Source: JAKFEW01 sp036675505
GTDB taxonomy: Bacteria > Cyanobacteriota > Sericytochromatia > S15B-MN24 > JAQBPE01
Length of the DNA stretch: 64,000 bases
Assembly: GCA_036675505.1 (NCBI GenBank)
Contig: JAKFEW010000002.1
Span: forward strand, 12,139 to 76,138
Direction: 5' to 3'
Positions within the stretch are counted from its first letter, which is position 1. Every line of letters starts with the position of its first letter. This document shows, piece by piece, positions 1 to 7,188 of the stretch. The notes below the pieces were generated by a model that searched no databases, was not told where the DNA came from, and saw nothing but the letters and a program-made list of their open reading frames with translations. The position numbers and the translations under genes are program-made.

Positions 1-2
1 GC

Positions 3-1040
3 CAGCTCCTGCACTACGAAGGCGTCGTCGCGACGAACCTGCGCGGCTTCGAACTCGCCGGCGAGGCCTTGGCCGAGATCCGCGATCGCCAGCTTTACCG
101 GGCGGCGCACCCGACCTTCGAGGCCTACCTCGGGGCGCGCTGGAGCCTCTCGCGCCGCCGCGGCTACCAGCTGATCGAGGAGGCCCAGGCCGCTGGCGAT
201 GTGCACCGCGGTACACACGGCGAGGTTTTGGTGACGAGCGGCAGGGCCGCCCGCGAACTCGCTCAGCTCGACACGCCGGAGGAGCGCGTGGAGGTGGCGC
301 GAGAGACCGCCGAGCGGACGGGTGGCGTCATCACGGGGCCTGAGGTTGCCGCGACCATCGCCCAGCGCGAGGAGAGCCGGGGGCGCGACGACGAATCGGC
401 GATCGCCTTCCTGAACGACCACCGGAAGCGGAAAGGGGAGGGCTCGTCGGCTCCGGCCGCTCCGCCCGCGCCGGGCGAGGAACCCGAGAAGAAGCGGCCG
501 AACGATGAATGGTACAGCATCGCCGAGCACGCGGACGCCGCGCGGCGGGTCTTCGGCGGCGTGATCCACTTCGACCCCGCGAGCTGCGCGCGGGCGAACG
601 CGACCATCCAGGCGCCGCTCTTCTACTCGAAGGAGGACGACGCGCGCAACAAGGAGTGGTGCGCCCCGAACGGCTTCATGAACCCGCCGTTCTCGATGGT
701 CGCCATCTTCGTCGAGCTGATGCTGCAGGCCTACGTCTCGGGCCTGGTGCCTGAGTGGGTCGTGCTGGTCAACGCCAACACCGAGACGGCCTGGTTCGAG
801 GACCTCATGGACCACGCCACGCTGATGTGCCTGGTGAAGGGCCGGCCGAAGTTCGAGGCCGGTGATCCCGACCGCCTGGCCGTCGACGAGAACGGCAAGC
901 GCAAGGCCGTGAACGGGTGGTCGGGTGTCGTGTTCTTCTACCTCGGCGAGAACCCGGATGCGTTCGCGCGCGAATACGCGCCCTTCGGCCGGATCCTTAG
1001 CACGACGGCTTACGAGCCGGAGGTGGCGCATGGCGCCTGA
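3..1040 (+). CDS. Phage Dam-like DNA N6-adenine methyltransferase (5' partial)
   Basis: Probably transfers a methyl group from SAM to adenine in DNA. The C-terminal half (from the NDEWYS motif on) matches the phage Dam-like family, with an FDPAS segment and an NPPF tetrapeptide as catalytic motif IV. The N-terminal ~120 residues resemble the helical domain often found ahead of this methylase in phages (LYR..H.TFE.Y...RW..SRR.GYQLI). The frame is open to the window edge and looks coding before the first possible start (TTG at 69), so the gene most likely begins upstream. It overlaps the next gene by 11 bases. One arm of the 18-bp palindrome described elsewhere lies within it (200-217). Family assignment is good; GATC specificity is inference. 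Confidence 0.8.
   Translation, partial: QLLHYEGVVATNLRGFELAGEALAEIRDRQLYRAAHPTFEAYLGARWSLSRRRGYQLIEEAQAAGDVHRGTHGEVLVTSGRAARELAQLDTPEERVEVARETAERTGGVITGPEVAATIAQREESRGRDDESAIAFLNDHRKRKGEGSSAPAAPPAPGEEPEKKRPNDEWYSIAEHADAARRVFGGVIHFDPASCARANATIQAPLFYSKEDDARNKEWCAPNGFMNPPFSMVAIFVELMLQAYVSGLVPEWVVLVNANTETAWFEDLMDHATLMCLVKGRPKFEAGDPDRLAVDENGKRKAVNGWSGVVFFYLGENPDAFAREYAPFGRILSTTAYEPEVAHGA
200..217. repeat. 18-bp palindrome, copy 1 (one mismatch)
   Basis: Reads TGTGCACCGCGGTACACA, one mismatch from the perfect palindrome TGTGCACCGCGGTGCACA found at 21293 and 37847. It lies inside the methyltransferase gene. Flanking bases (CGA before, CG after) are also shared with copy 2. Possible protein-binding or methylation-controlled site; function unknown. 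Confidence 0.6.
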
Positions 1041-1254
1041 GGACGAGGTCGGGCGCCTCACGCGCGAGGTCGCGCGGCTGCAGCGCGCGCTCGATCTCCG
1101 CACACGCGAGGCGGAGCGCGCGCGGATCGACGCGGACGAGCAGCGCCGCCGTGCCGCCCGCCTGCAGGCCCAGTTCGACTTCGAGCACGGCCGGACGGCG
1201 GCGATCCGCGAGCGCGGTCAGCGGCTGCTCGCGATGTTCAAGGAGGTCCAATGA
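1030..1254 (+). CDS. Small coiled-coil phage protein
   Basis: 74-residue protein rich in Arg, Glu and Ala with heptad-like spacing (EVGRLTREVARLQRAL), predicted to be one continuous coiled coil. No enzymatic motif. The ATG at 1030 lies in the last codons of the methyltransferase gene and the stop overlaps the next start (ATGA), so it is translationally coupled. Function unknown; it may be a structural or adaptor protein of the early replication region. An alternative upstream start at 925 would overlap the methyltransferase far more and has no ribosome-binding site. Confidence 0.6.
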   Translation: MAPEDEVGRLTREVARLQRALDLRTREAERARIDADEQRRRAARLQAQFDFEHGRTAAIRERGQRLLAMFKEVQ

Positions 1255-1568
1255 TGCGGTACGGAGAAAAGCAGAGCCTCAAGCGGTTCGCGGCCACGTG
1301 CCCGGACGTCGAGCGCATCATGGGCGGCCTGAACGAGGCTGTCGGCGAGGCTCTGACCGCCATCAAGCGCGAGGTCACGGAGCCCTTCCGCGAGGCGCTG
1401 GCCGACGCGGAAGAAGATCTCGACGACCTTCGCGACCAGGTGAAGACCCTCACCGAGGAGCGCGATGACGCCCGTGCTGAGCGCGACGACGCGAGGGCCG
1501 ACCTGGTCGTGGCCGAGCAGCGGATCGCCGACCTCGAAGCGGCGTTGCGAGAGAGGGTGGCGGCATGA
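1251..1568 (+). CDS. Coiled-coil phage protein
   Basis: 105-residue acidic protein. The first ~45 residues (KQSLKRFAATCPDVERIMGG) look globular and the remainder is a heptad coiled coil (DLRDQVKTLTEERDDARAER). Two consecutive ATGs (1251, 1254) are available; AAGGAGGT at about 1240 is better spaced for 1254. It overlaps the preceding gene by ATGA and the following gene by four bases. Unknown function. The pairing with another coiled-coil protein suggests the two may interact (inference). Confidence 0.65.
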   Translation: MMRYGEKQSLKRFAATCPDVERIMGGLNEAVGEALTAIKREVTEPFREALADAEEDLDDLRDQVKTLTEERDDARAERDDARADLVVAEQRIADLEAALRERVAA

Positions 1569-2347
1569 GCGAAGGCAAGCTGTTCACGGCACTTCGTGAC
1601 CGCTTTCCGGCGGCGGAGTATGCCCTCTTCCCCGGCGTCGCTGACGCGACCGGCGCGCGCCAGTCCCGGACGGCCGACGCGATGGCCATGTGCCTCTGGC
1701 CGTCCCGCGGCCTCGATGTCCACGGCTTCGAAATGAAGGCCAGCCGCGCCGACTGCCTGCGCGAGCTCCGCGACCCGGCCAAGGCCGAGGCGCTCGCGCG
1801 CTGGTGCGATCGCTGGTGGCTCGTCGTGACCGACGACAAGGTCGTCACCGCCGACGAACTGCCGCCCACCTGGGGCCTGCTCGTGCTCAAGACCACCAAG
1901 CTGCACCAGGTGAAGCTCGCGCCCAAACTCCCGGGTCCGCCGTGGGACAACGCAACCCGCACCTTCCTCGCGGCCCTGCTCCGTGCCGCCCAGAAGGTCG
2001 ACCCCTCCCGCCAGGTGCTCGATGCTGTCCGGCTCGCGGGCTACCAGGCCGGCGTGAAGGACGAGAAGACGCTCGCCGAGCGCGAGCTGCGGAAGGTGCG
2101 CGACGCGCTCGAGGCGGAGCAGGTCCTGCGCCAGCGCTTCGAGACCGCGTCCGGCGTGCACGTCTCCCGGCACGACGTCGGCCGCATCGGCGCAGCCGTG
2201 AAGTTCGTGCTCGACGGCGGCGTGAAGGGCGCCGAGGTCGAGCTCCGTCGCCTGTCTGAGCAGGCTCACCGCATCGCCGCCGGCATCGACCGGCAGCTCG
2301 ACCAGGTCGCCAAGGCGGCGCCCAAGGAGAACCAGCCATGCGCATGA
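1565..2347 (+). CDS. PD-(D/E)XK nuclease-like protein (MmcB-like)
   Basis: 260-residue protein. Residues ~36-90 carry a nuclease-like core: D38, then E56-M-K58 (FEMKAS) on the next strand, followed by a helix (DCLRELRDPAKAEALARWCDRWWLV) as in MmcB-like and related PD-(D/E)XK proteins. The C-terminal half is helical and charged (EKTLAERELRKVRDALEAEQ), probably coiled coil. It sits between coiled-coil proteins and the replication initiator, so a role in phage DNA processing is plausible. The ATG at 1565 overlaps the previous stop; the 3' end overlaps the replication gene by 10 bases. Fold assignment is by motif only. Confidence 0.55.
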   Translation: MSEGKLFTALRDRFPAAEYALFPGVADATGARQSRTADAMAMCLWPSRGLDVHGFEMKASRADCLRELRDPAKAEALARWCDRWWLVVTDDKVVTADELPPTWGLLVLKTTKLHQVKLAPKLPGPPWDNATRTFLAALLRAAQKVDPSRQVLDAVRLAGYQAGVKDEKTLAERELRKVRDALEAEQVLRQRFETASGVHVSRHDVGRIGAAVKFVLDGGVKGAEVELRRLSEQAHRIAAGIDRQLDQVAKAAPKENQPCA

Positions 2348-3615
2348 GAACCATCAAACCGGGGTTCTTCCGGAACGAGGACATCCTCGAGTGCGAGCCG
2401 CTCGCGCGGCTCCTCTTCGCGGGGCTCTGGTGCGCCGCCGACCGCGAGGGCCGCCTCGAGGACCGCCCGAAGCGCCTGAAGATGGACCTTCTGCCGGCGG
2501 ACAACTGCGACGTCGACGCGCTGCTCGAGCAGCTGGTGCGCGCGGGCATGATCCTCCGCTACCAGGTGGCGGGCCAGCGCTTCATCCAGGTGCTGACCTT
2601 CCGCAAGCACAACAACCCCCACCACAAGGAGGCAGGCAGCCGGATCCCGCCGCCCGAGGGGTTCCCCATAACGCCCGGTCCTGGCCCTTCTTCGGATGAT
2701 CGGGACGAGAACCCTGGGCAAGCCCAGGGCCAGCCTCCCCGGGATCTTGGATCTTGGATCTTGGATCAGGGATCTGGGGAGGGGGATCCGGGATCCTCGC
2801 GCATGAGCGCGCGAGACGACGGCCCTCCTCCTCCCGACGAGCTGACGCTCGACGAGAGCGGTCGCGACGCTGTCTCGACAGGGTCTGATGCGACGGCGCA
2901 GCCGGAGCAGGGGCACGAGGACGTTGCGGCGGCGGCGGCGCCTGTTCTCGAATCGGACGGGTGGGCGTTCGGCGTCGACGAGCTCGCCCAGCTCGAGGCC
3001 GCGGCCGACGGCCTGGGCGTCGAGCCCCAGGAGCTGCCGGGCGTGATCGGTCGGCGCCTGTACAAGCGCGCGACGGCGCGGCCTAAGCCGGCGTGGTCGA
3101 TGCGCGTCTCGGAGGCCTGGGACGAAATGAGCGCGGCCGAGGTGACGGCGTGGACCGCGGCGGCGATCGCGGCCGGTCAGCGCCAGGCGGCGGGCGACCC
3201 GGACCCGAGCCGAATCCTCGACCTCGCCGGCGGCGCGGCCGGCCGCGAGCTCGAGACGGGCGGGAACCTGCCCGCCAAGGAGCGGACCCGGTCAGGGCTG
3301 TCGGCGCTGCCCGGCGGCCGCCCGGCCGCCGGCGACACCGCAGGTTGGCGTGCCTGGCTCTCGAAGCAGGGGGGCATCGGCCACGAGGCTTTCGTGGTCG
3401 ACGTCGCCAAGAGCTTCGCGAAATCGAACCGCGACGTGAATCCCGCCGAGTACCTGGCCCTGTTCTTTGCGACGCTCGAGACGGCGCGCAATGAGGCCGG
3501 CGGCGGCCCGCTGGATCCGCCGCTCGAGGAGCTGTGTCAGATGCGGGCCCGGGACATGGTCCTGCAGGAGCTGTGGGATGACCTCGCCGAGCTCAAGGGG
3601 GCGGCGAGTGGCTGA
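2338..3615 (+). CDS. Phage replication initiator / replisome organizer
   Basis: 425 residues. The N-terminal ~100 residues (TIKPGFFRNEDI, PLARLLFAGLW, ADREGRLEDRPKR, then a VLTFRKHNNPH strand) match the winged-helix N-terminal domain of phage replisome organizers. A low-complexity linker follows, and residues ~200-290 form a helical domain. The last ~120 residues are an unassigned helical domain that may contact the helicase loader. A phased array of GATC sites lies in the linker-coding DNA (2742-2796), reminiscent of lambda gene O, which carries its own origin. It overlaps both neighbours. Role is confident by family resemblance; the origin is inference. Confidence 0.75.
   Translation: MRMRTIKPGFFRNEDILECEPLARLLFAGLWCAADREGRLEDRPKRLKMDLLPADNCDVDALLEQLVRAGMILRYQVAGQRFIQVLTFRKHNNPHHKEAGSRIPPPEGFPITPGPGPSSDDRDENPGQAQGQPPRDLGSWILDQGSGEGDPGSSRMSARDDGPPPPDELTLDESGRDAVSTGSDATAQPEQGHEDVAAAAAPVLESDGWAFGVDELAQLEAAADGLGVEPQELPGVIGRRLYKRATARPKPAWSMRVSEAWDEMSAAEVTAWTAAAIAAGQRQAAGDPDPSRILDLAGGAAGRELETGGNLPAKERTRSGLSALPGGRPAAGDTAGWRAWLSKQGGIGHEAFVVDVAKSFAKSNRDVNPAEYLALFFATLETARNEAGGGPLDPPLEELCQMRARDMVLQELWDDLAELKGAASG
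2742..2796. repeat. 7-bp phased GATC array, candidate replication origin iterons
   Basis: GATC begins at 2743, 2750, 2757, 2764, 2771, 2785 and 2792, all multiples of 7 bp apart with one slot (2778) skipped. The repeat unit is GGATCTT, then GGATCAG, GGATCTG and GGATCCG. Because 7 is not a multiple of 3, the peptide is not a simple repeat, so selection at the DNA level is likelier than selection on protein. Two further GATCs lie at 2643 and 2698. Confidence 0.6.
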
Positions 3616-3751
3616 GAAGCCGGAGTTACGTACCTGCTGCGTTTGCAGCCGAAAGCACCGGCGAAACGAGCCCTACTGCGGCCGGCCCGAGTGCGAAGCC
3701 TACCGGAAGCCGTCTTCGGACGCGAAAAAGAAGGAGACCCCTGCGACATGA
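3608..3751 (+). CDS. Zinc-ribbon microprotein
   Basis: 47-residue protein starting at GTG 3608, inside the end of the replication gene. It contains a CCVC knuckle and a second YCGRPEC knuckle about 14 residues later, a treble-clef/zinc-ribbon spacing, then a Lys-rich tail. It overlaps the next gene by ATGA. Likely a small DNA- or protein-binding zinc protein; several others follow in this early region. Confidence 0.55.
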   Translation: MAEKPELRTCCVCSRKHRRNEPYCGRPECEAYRKPSSDAKKKETPAT

Positions 3752-4194
3752 AGATCCTCGTCATCACGAGCCGAGAGCGCGCCGCGCGCGCCGAGCTCGT
3801 CCACCTGCACCTCGCCGGCCACCAGGTCGAGCGGCTCGCCGGCGGGGCTGTCGATGCCGGCGCCGCAGTCGACCTGCTCACGGCCGTGAAGCGCGCCGAC
3901 CTGGTCGTCGCTCTCGTGCCCGGCGACGGCGACACGTACGCGGCGATCGGCATGGCCATCGCAGCTGGAAAGCCCGCGATCGCCTGGGCCGAGGGCGAGG
4001 CCTTCGGCGCGGCCGCGTGCTCACATCCCCTGGTCCACCAGCTCCGCGGCGACCTGGGCCTGCCCTCCAACCGCGATGTCCTCGCGCACCAGGTCGAGGT
4101 CGTGCTCGAGAGCCACCGCGCCGGTGAGCTCGGCCGCGGCGCCTGGGGGCACGCGCGGGCGGTCGCCCGGCGGCTCGGAGGGCCCACGGCATGA
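3748..4194 (+). CDS. Nucleoside 2-deoxyribosyltransferase-like protein
   Basis: 148 residues, Rossmann-like: KILVITSRERA strand at the N-terminus, then ADLVVALVPGDGDTYAAIG, AIAAGKPAIAW. This pattern resembles nucleoside 2-deoxyribosyltransferase-like folds, where an Asp-rich strand is followed by a helix and GKP. The position usually occupied by catalytic Glu before G.A appears to be Ala (YAAIGMA), so it may bind a nucleotide without classic catalysis. ATG overlaps the preceding stop, and the stop overlaps the HNH-like gene. Function in phage nucleotide metabolism is inferred. Confidence 0.45.
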   Translation: MKILVITSRERAARAELVHLHLAGHQVERLAGGAVDAGAAVDLLTAVKRADLVVALVPGDGDTYAAIGMAIAAGKPAIAWAEGEAFGAAACSHPLVHQLRGDLGLPSNRDVLAHQVEVVLESHRAGELGRGAWGHARAVARRLGGPTA

Positions 4195-4637
4195 CCACCC
4201 CTGCGATCGAACGACTGAAGCTGAAGCCTACTGGCCGCCGGCTGACCGAGGATGACTTCTGGCGGAGCGTGGACAAGCGCCCGTCGGGCTGCTGGGTCTG
4301 GGTTGGCGCTGTGATGGGCACGTCGAAGAACGGCCGCGCCCCGAGCGCGCACCTCGACGGCGAGCGCCTGCATGCGCGCCGGGCCGCCTGGATCCTGCGC
4401 CACGGCAGCCTGCCGGAGGGGCGGCTGTTGCGCTCGAATTGCGGCGATCGGTGGTGCGTGAACCCCGATCACGCGTACCTGAGCCTCACCGTGGAGGACT
4501 ACCCCGTCCTCCTGGCCGCGGTGCGCGGCGGCGAGACGCACGCCGCGATCGCGGCCAGATACGGCGTCTCGCGGGAGACGGTCACGCGCAAGCTGGGAGA
4601 GGCGACGCGCGCGGCGGGAGGTGAGTCGCATGGCTGA
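4191..4637 (+). CDS. HNH endonuclease-like protein with C-terminal HTH
   Basis: 148 residues. CWVWVGA near the N-terminus, an HARRAAWIL helix, then CGDRWCVNPDHAYL, the Cys-rich HNH core of phage endonucleases. The usual first His of the motif is replaced (LLRSNCGD), so catalysis is uncertain. The C-terminal 35 residues (GETHAAIAARYGVSRETV) form a helix-turn-helix suited to DNA binding. Free-standing HNH proteins are common in phages as homing or packaging nucleases; this one lies among early genes, away from terminase. Confidence 0.65.
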   Translation: MTTPAIERLKLKPTGRRLTEDDFWRSVDKRPSGCWVWVGAVMGTSKNGRAPSAHLDGERLHARRAAWILRHGSLPEGRLLRSNCGDRWCVNPDHAYLSLTVEDYPVLLAAVRGGETHAAIAARYGVSRETVTRKLGEATRAAGGESHG

Positions 4638-5742
4638 TATCCGCGCGCCCTTTCCCTGGTTCGGCGGCAAGAGCCGCGCCGCGCGTATCATTTGGGAACG
4701 CCTGGGCGACGTTCCGAACTACGTCGAGCCCTTCGGCGGCTCGCTCGCAGTACTCCTCGGCCGCCCGACGCCGGCGCGGGTCGAGACCGTGAACGAGCTC
4801 AACCCCTACGTCGCGAACTTCTGGCGTGCGCTCGCGGCGGACCCCGCGGGCGTGGCGGCCGCAGCCGACTGGCCCGTGAACGAGGCGGACCTGCACGCCC
4901 GGCACCGCTGGCTGGTCAACCAAGCCGACTTCCGCGAGCGCATGCGCGCGGATCCGCAGTACTTCGACGTGCGGATCGCCGGCTGGTGGGTCTGGGGAGT
5001 CTGCCAGTGGATCGGCAGCGGCTGGTGCACGCCGCCGGAGTGGCTGACGCGCGAGAATCGCCGGCGGCTCGCTGTCACGCAGAAGCGCCCGAACCTGAAC
5101 AGCGGGAGCGGCGGGACGGGCGTGCATGCGCGCCGGCTGCGCCAGCAGCTACCAGACCTGAGCGGCGACAGCGGCGCGGTGGGTCGGGGCATCCACGCGA
5201 GCGGCCTGGTGCGGAAGCTACCGGACCTCGCTGGGGCCCACGGCAGCGCCGGCCGTGGCGTACTCGCAAGCGGCGTGGACTCCTCGCAAGGCGGCGTGAT
5301 GGAGTGGTTCCTGCGCCTGCGCGCGCGGCTTCGTCCGGTCCGTGTCTGCTGTGGGGACTGGTCGCGCGTGGTCACGCCGGCCGTGACGACCGGCATCGGG
5401 CTGACGGGTGTGCTGCTCGACCCGCCCTACGCCGACACCGCCAATCGTGAGCCCAACATCTACGCGGCCGACAGCCTGACGGTGGCGCATGACGTGCGCG
5501 CCTGGGCTGTCGCCAACGGCGACAACCCACAGCTCCGGATCGCGCTTTGCGGCTACGAAGGAGAGCACGAGATGCCGCCAAGCTGGGAGTGCGTGGCCTG
5601 GAAGTCCCAAGGCGGCTACGGCAGCCAGGGTTCCGGCCGCGGCCGCGACAATGCGGCGCGCGAGCGAATCTGGTTCAGCCCAGCGTGCTTGCGGCTGCAG
5701 CTCTCCTTGTTCGACAAGCAGCCAGCGGGGGCAGCGTCATGA
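4630..5742 (+). CDS. D12-class DNA adenine methyltransferase
   Basis: 370 residues. Motif I-type FPWFGGKSR at the N-terminus, YVEPFGGSLAVLL, an NELNPYVANFW segment, and catalytic DPPY (LLDPPYADT) identify a class D12 N6-adenine methyltransferase. Between them (5090-5290) lies an insertion of about three imperfect ~22-residue repeats ending in GVHARRL, GIHASGL and GVLASGV, probably within or next to the target-recognition region. ATG 4630 is preferred over GTG 4621 because GGGAGGTGA precedes it. It overlaps the HNH gene and the next ORF (ATGA). This is the second adenine methyltransferase of the phage. Confidence 0.88.
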   Translation: MADIRAPFPWFGGKSRAARIIWERLGDVPNYVEPFGGSLAVLLGRPTPARVETVNELNPYVANFWRALAADPAGVAAAADWPVNEADLHARHRWLVNQADFRERMRADPQYFDVRIAGWWVWGVCQWIGSGWCTPPEWLTRENRRRLAVTQKRPNLNSGSGGTGVHARRLRQQLPDLSGDSGAVGRGIHASGLVRKLPDLAGAHGSAGRGVLASGVDSSQGGVMEWFLRLRARLRPVRVCCGDWSRVVTPAVTTGIGLTGVLLDPPYADTANREPNIYAADSLTVAHDVRAWAVANGDNPQLRIALCGYEGEHEMPPSWECVAWKSQGGYGSQGSGRGRDNAARERIWFSPACLRLQLSLFDKQPAGAAS

Positions 5743-6044
5743 GCGGCGACGTGCGGCTCCTCGCGGGCAACCTCGGCACCGAGCTGCTCGGCTTCCATGA
5801 GCCCGTCATCCTCGCAGCGATCGCCAGCGCCCTCGAGGACCTGGTCGTCGATGGCATCCACCCGCCCGACGGCGAACTCGCGCTGGCGGCCCAGCTGCTG
5901 CAGCGCCTGGCGATCGTCGCCGCGACCGTCCGCCGGTGCCGGGCGTGCGGGTGCACGGACAACCACGCGTGCCCCGAGGGCTGCAGCTGGGTCGAGGAGG
6001 ACCTGTGCAGCGCCTGCGGGCACATCGCGGAGGCGAACGCGTGA
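5739..6044 (+). CDS. Cys-rich zinc-binding phage protein
   Basis: 101 residues: a helical N-terminal domain (about 60 residues), then CRACGCTDNHAC, GCSWVEEDLCSAC, a zinc-binding motif recurrent in phage and prophage proteins. It overlaps the methyltransferase stop by ATGA and the next gene by GTGA. Likely zinc-stabilised binding protein; exact role unknown. Confidence 0.65.
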   Translation: MSGDVRLLAGNLGTELLGFHEPVILAAIASALEDLVVDGIHPPDGELALAAQLLQRLAIVAATVRRCRACGCTDNHACPEGCSWVEEDLCSACGHIAEANA

Positions 6045-6193
6045 CCATACATCGACGCCGCCGCCGCGCCCGCGAGAAGTCCCAGCGCCGGGCGCATGCG
6101 CCATCGTGCGGGTGCTACCCGTACTGCGACTGCTTCGGCGGCCCCTACTTCACATGGGAGACCCACGACCCGATGACCGGCGGGTCCTGGTAG
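6041..6193 (+). CDS. Cys-rich basic microprotein
   Basis: 50 residues from GTG 6041, overlapping the previous stop. Arg-rich N-terminus (HRRRRRAREK) followed by a Cys cluster (CGCYPYCDC). Arginine patch plus four closely spaced Cys suggests nucleic-acid or metal binding. No recognised family. Confidence 0.45.
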   Translation: MTIHRRRRRAREKSQRRAHAPSCGCYPYCDCFGGPYFTWETHDPMTGGSW

Positions 6194-6251
6194 GCCGCCT
6201 GCATACAGCCGCGAGACTACGTCCACACTTAGCATTGAGAGGATAGACCCG

Positions 6252-6638
6252 ATGAACCTTACCGCCATGTCCGAGCGCATCGCCGACCAGGTGGTCTGCG
6301 CCCTGCTGAACCAGGGCCTGTTGAAGAACGCCATAAGCGACGAGGCGATGGACGTCGCCGAGGACGTGATCGAGGACCAGCTCAACGCCCTGCTGAGCGA
6401 CGAGGTCGTCGCGATGCTGACGGACCGGATCACGAAGGCCATGCGCGTCCTGGCCGGCCCGAACCCGATGGAGCAGGCGGTGGCGCAGAACCGGCGCGGG
6501 CTCGGCCTGCCTCCGCAGTGCCTCTTCTGCGACTGCGCGCCCGACCAGCACCGCGACTACGTGCCGCCGGTCGACGCTGCCGCCCTCGCAAAGTCCGCGC
6601 GCAACGAGTTCTGGTCGGCGCCCGAGCGCCACGTATAA
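6252..6638 (+). CDS. Hypothetical phage protein with CxxC-C motif
   Basis: 128 residues. The first 75 are predicted helical and acidic (SDEAMDVAEDVIEDQLNALL); the C-terminal part has CLFCDCAPDQH, a possible metal site. It is preceded by GAGAGGA at a suitable distance from ATG 6252. A 58-bp gap separates it from the previous gene. No family recognised. Confidence 0.55.
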   Translation: MNLTAMSERIADQVVCALLNQGLLKNAISDEAMDVAEDVIEDQLNALLSDEVVAMLTDRITKAMRVLAGPNPMEQAVAQNRRGLGLPPQCLFCDCAPDQHRDYVPPVDAAALAKSARNEFWSAPERHV

Positions 6639-6656
6639 CCGCGAGGAGACGCACAC

Positions 6657-6929
6657 ATGAGCTTCTACAAGCGACGCGACGTGAAGGCCAGCCGCCGGGA
6701 CCGCCGGTGCGACTGGTGCAGCAGGTGGATCCTCGCGGGAACGCCCTACGCCTACATGGCGGGCACCAGCGACGGCGACTTCTTCTCGCTGGGCTACTGC
6801 CCGACCTGCTTCGCGGAGAAGGACGAGGCGCAGCGCCAGGAGGAGGAGCGCCGCAAGGCGCGGCAGATCGAGCACCAGGAAAAAGCCCGCCTGTTCCGCG
6901 AGCGCCTGGCCGCCGCGCAGGCCAAGTAA
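6657..6929 (+). CDS. Small zinc-finger protein with helical tail
   Basis: 90 residues: RRCDWCSRWI and YCPTCF give a two-knuckle zinc ribbon (CxxC...CxxC), followed by a highly charged helix (EAQRQEEERRKARQIEHQEK). GAGGAG lies just upstream of the ATG. It belongs to the run of small Cys-rich proteins in this region. Function unknown. Confidence 0.6.
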   Translation: MSFYKRRDVKASRRDRRCDWCSRWILAGTPYAYMAGTSDGDFFSLGYCPTCFAEKDEAQRQEEERRKARQIEHQEKARLFRERLAAAQAK

Positions 6930-6976
6930 CACACGGAATCTTGAAATTTGCTGGAACCGCTGGCTGGTTGCCGAGT

Positions 6977-6993
6977 CCGGGTTCAATCCCCGG
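6977..6993 (+). ncRNA. tRNA T-arm-like hairpin 1
   Basis: CCGGG, loop TTCAATC, CCCGG: a perfect 5-bp stem with a canonical T-loop sequence. I could not fold flanking bases into an acceptor stem, so this is a T-arm remnant at best. It is the first of three such elements within 165 bp. Confidence 0.35.
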
Positions 6994-7010
6994 TAGGGCT
7001 TAGGCCCGAC

Positions 7011-7054
7011 GTTGGAATGGCGGAGTGCAGGGTTCGATTCCCGAGGTTCTAGCA
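7011..7054 (+). ncRNA. tRNA-like minihelix 2
   Basis: GTTGGAA (7011-7017) pairs with TTCTAGC (7047-7053) as a 7-bp acceptor-like stem with two G-T pairs, enclosing GGG-TTCGATT-CCC, a T-arm-like hairpin, with A as discriminator-like base. There is no room for D or anticodon arms. Possible degenerate tRNA or tRNA mimic. Confidence 0.35.
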
Positions 7055-7057
7055 AGG

Positions 7058-7139
7058 TTGGGTGGTGTGGCATGCGCGGGGTCCGCTGTGAACGTGACAG
7101 CGGGTCGCCCTGTCCGGGGTTCAACACCCCGGCACCCAG
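7058..7139 (+). ncRNA. tRNA-like element 3 (atypical)
   Basis: 82 nt. TTGGGTG pairs with CACCCAG as acceptor; CCGGGG-TTCAACA-CCCCGG is a T-arm with canonical loop; CCGCTGT-GAACGTG-ACAGCGG occupies the anticodon-arm position with a 7-nt loop. U33 is absent and no D-arm is evident, so a standard tRNA scanner may not call it. Decayed phage tRNA or tRNA mimic. Confidence 0.4.
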
Positions 7140-7188
7140 TACGGATAACATACCGAAGATGACCGCCCCGAGCGGGCAAGGAGGAATT

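Noticed and set aside
4191..4637. Packaging-associated HNH nuclease
   Set aside because: It is 8 kb from the terminase and lacks the usual first His, so a packaging role was not claimed.
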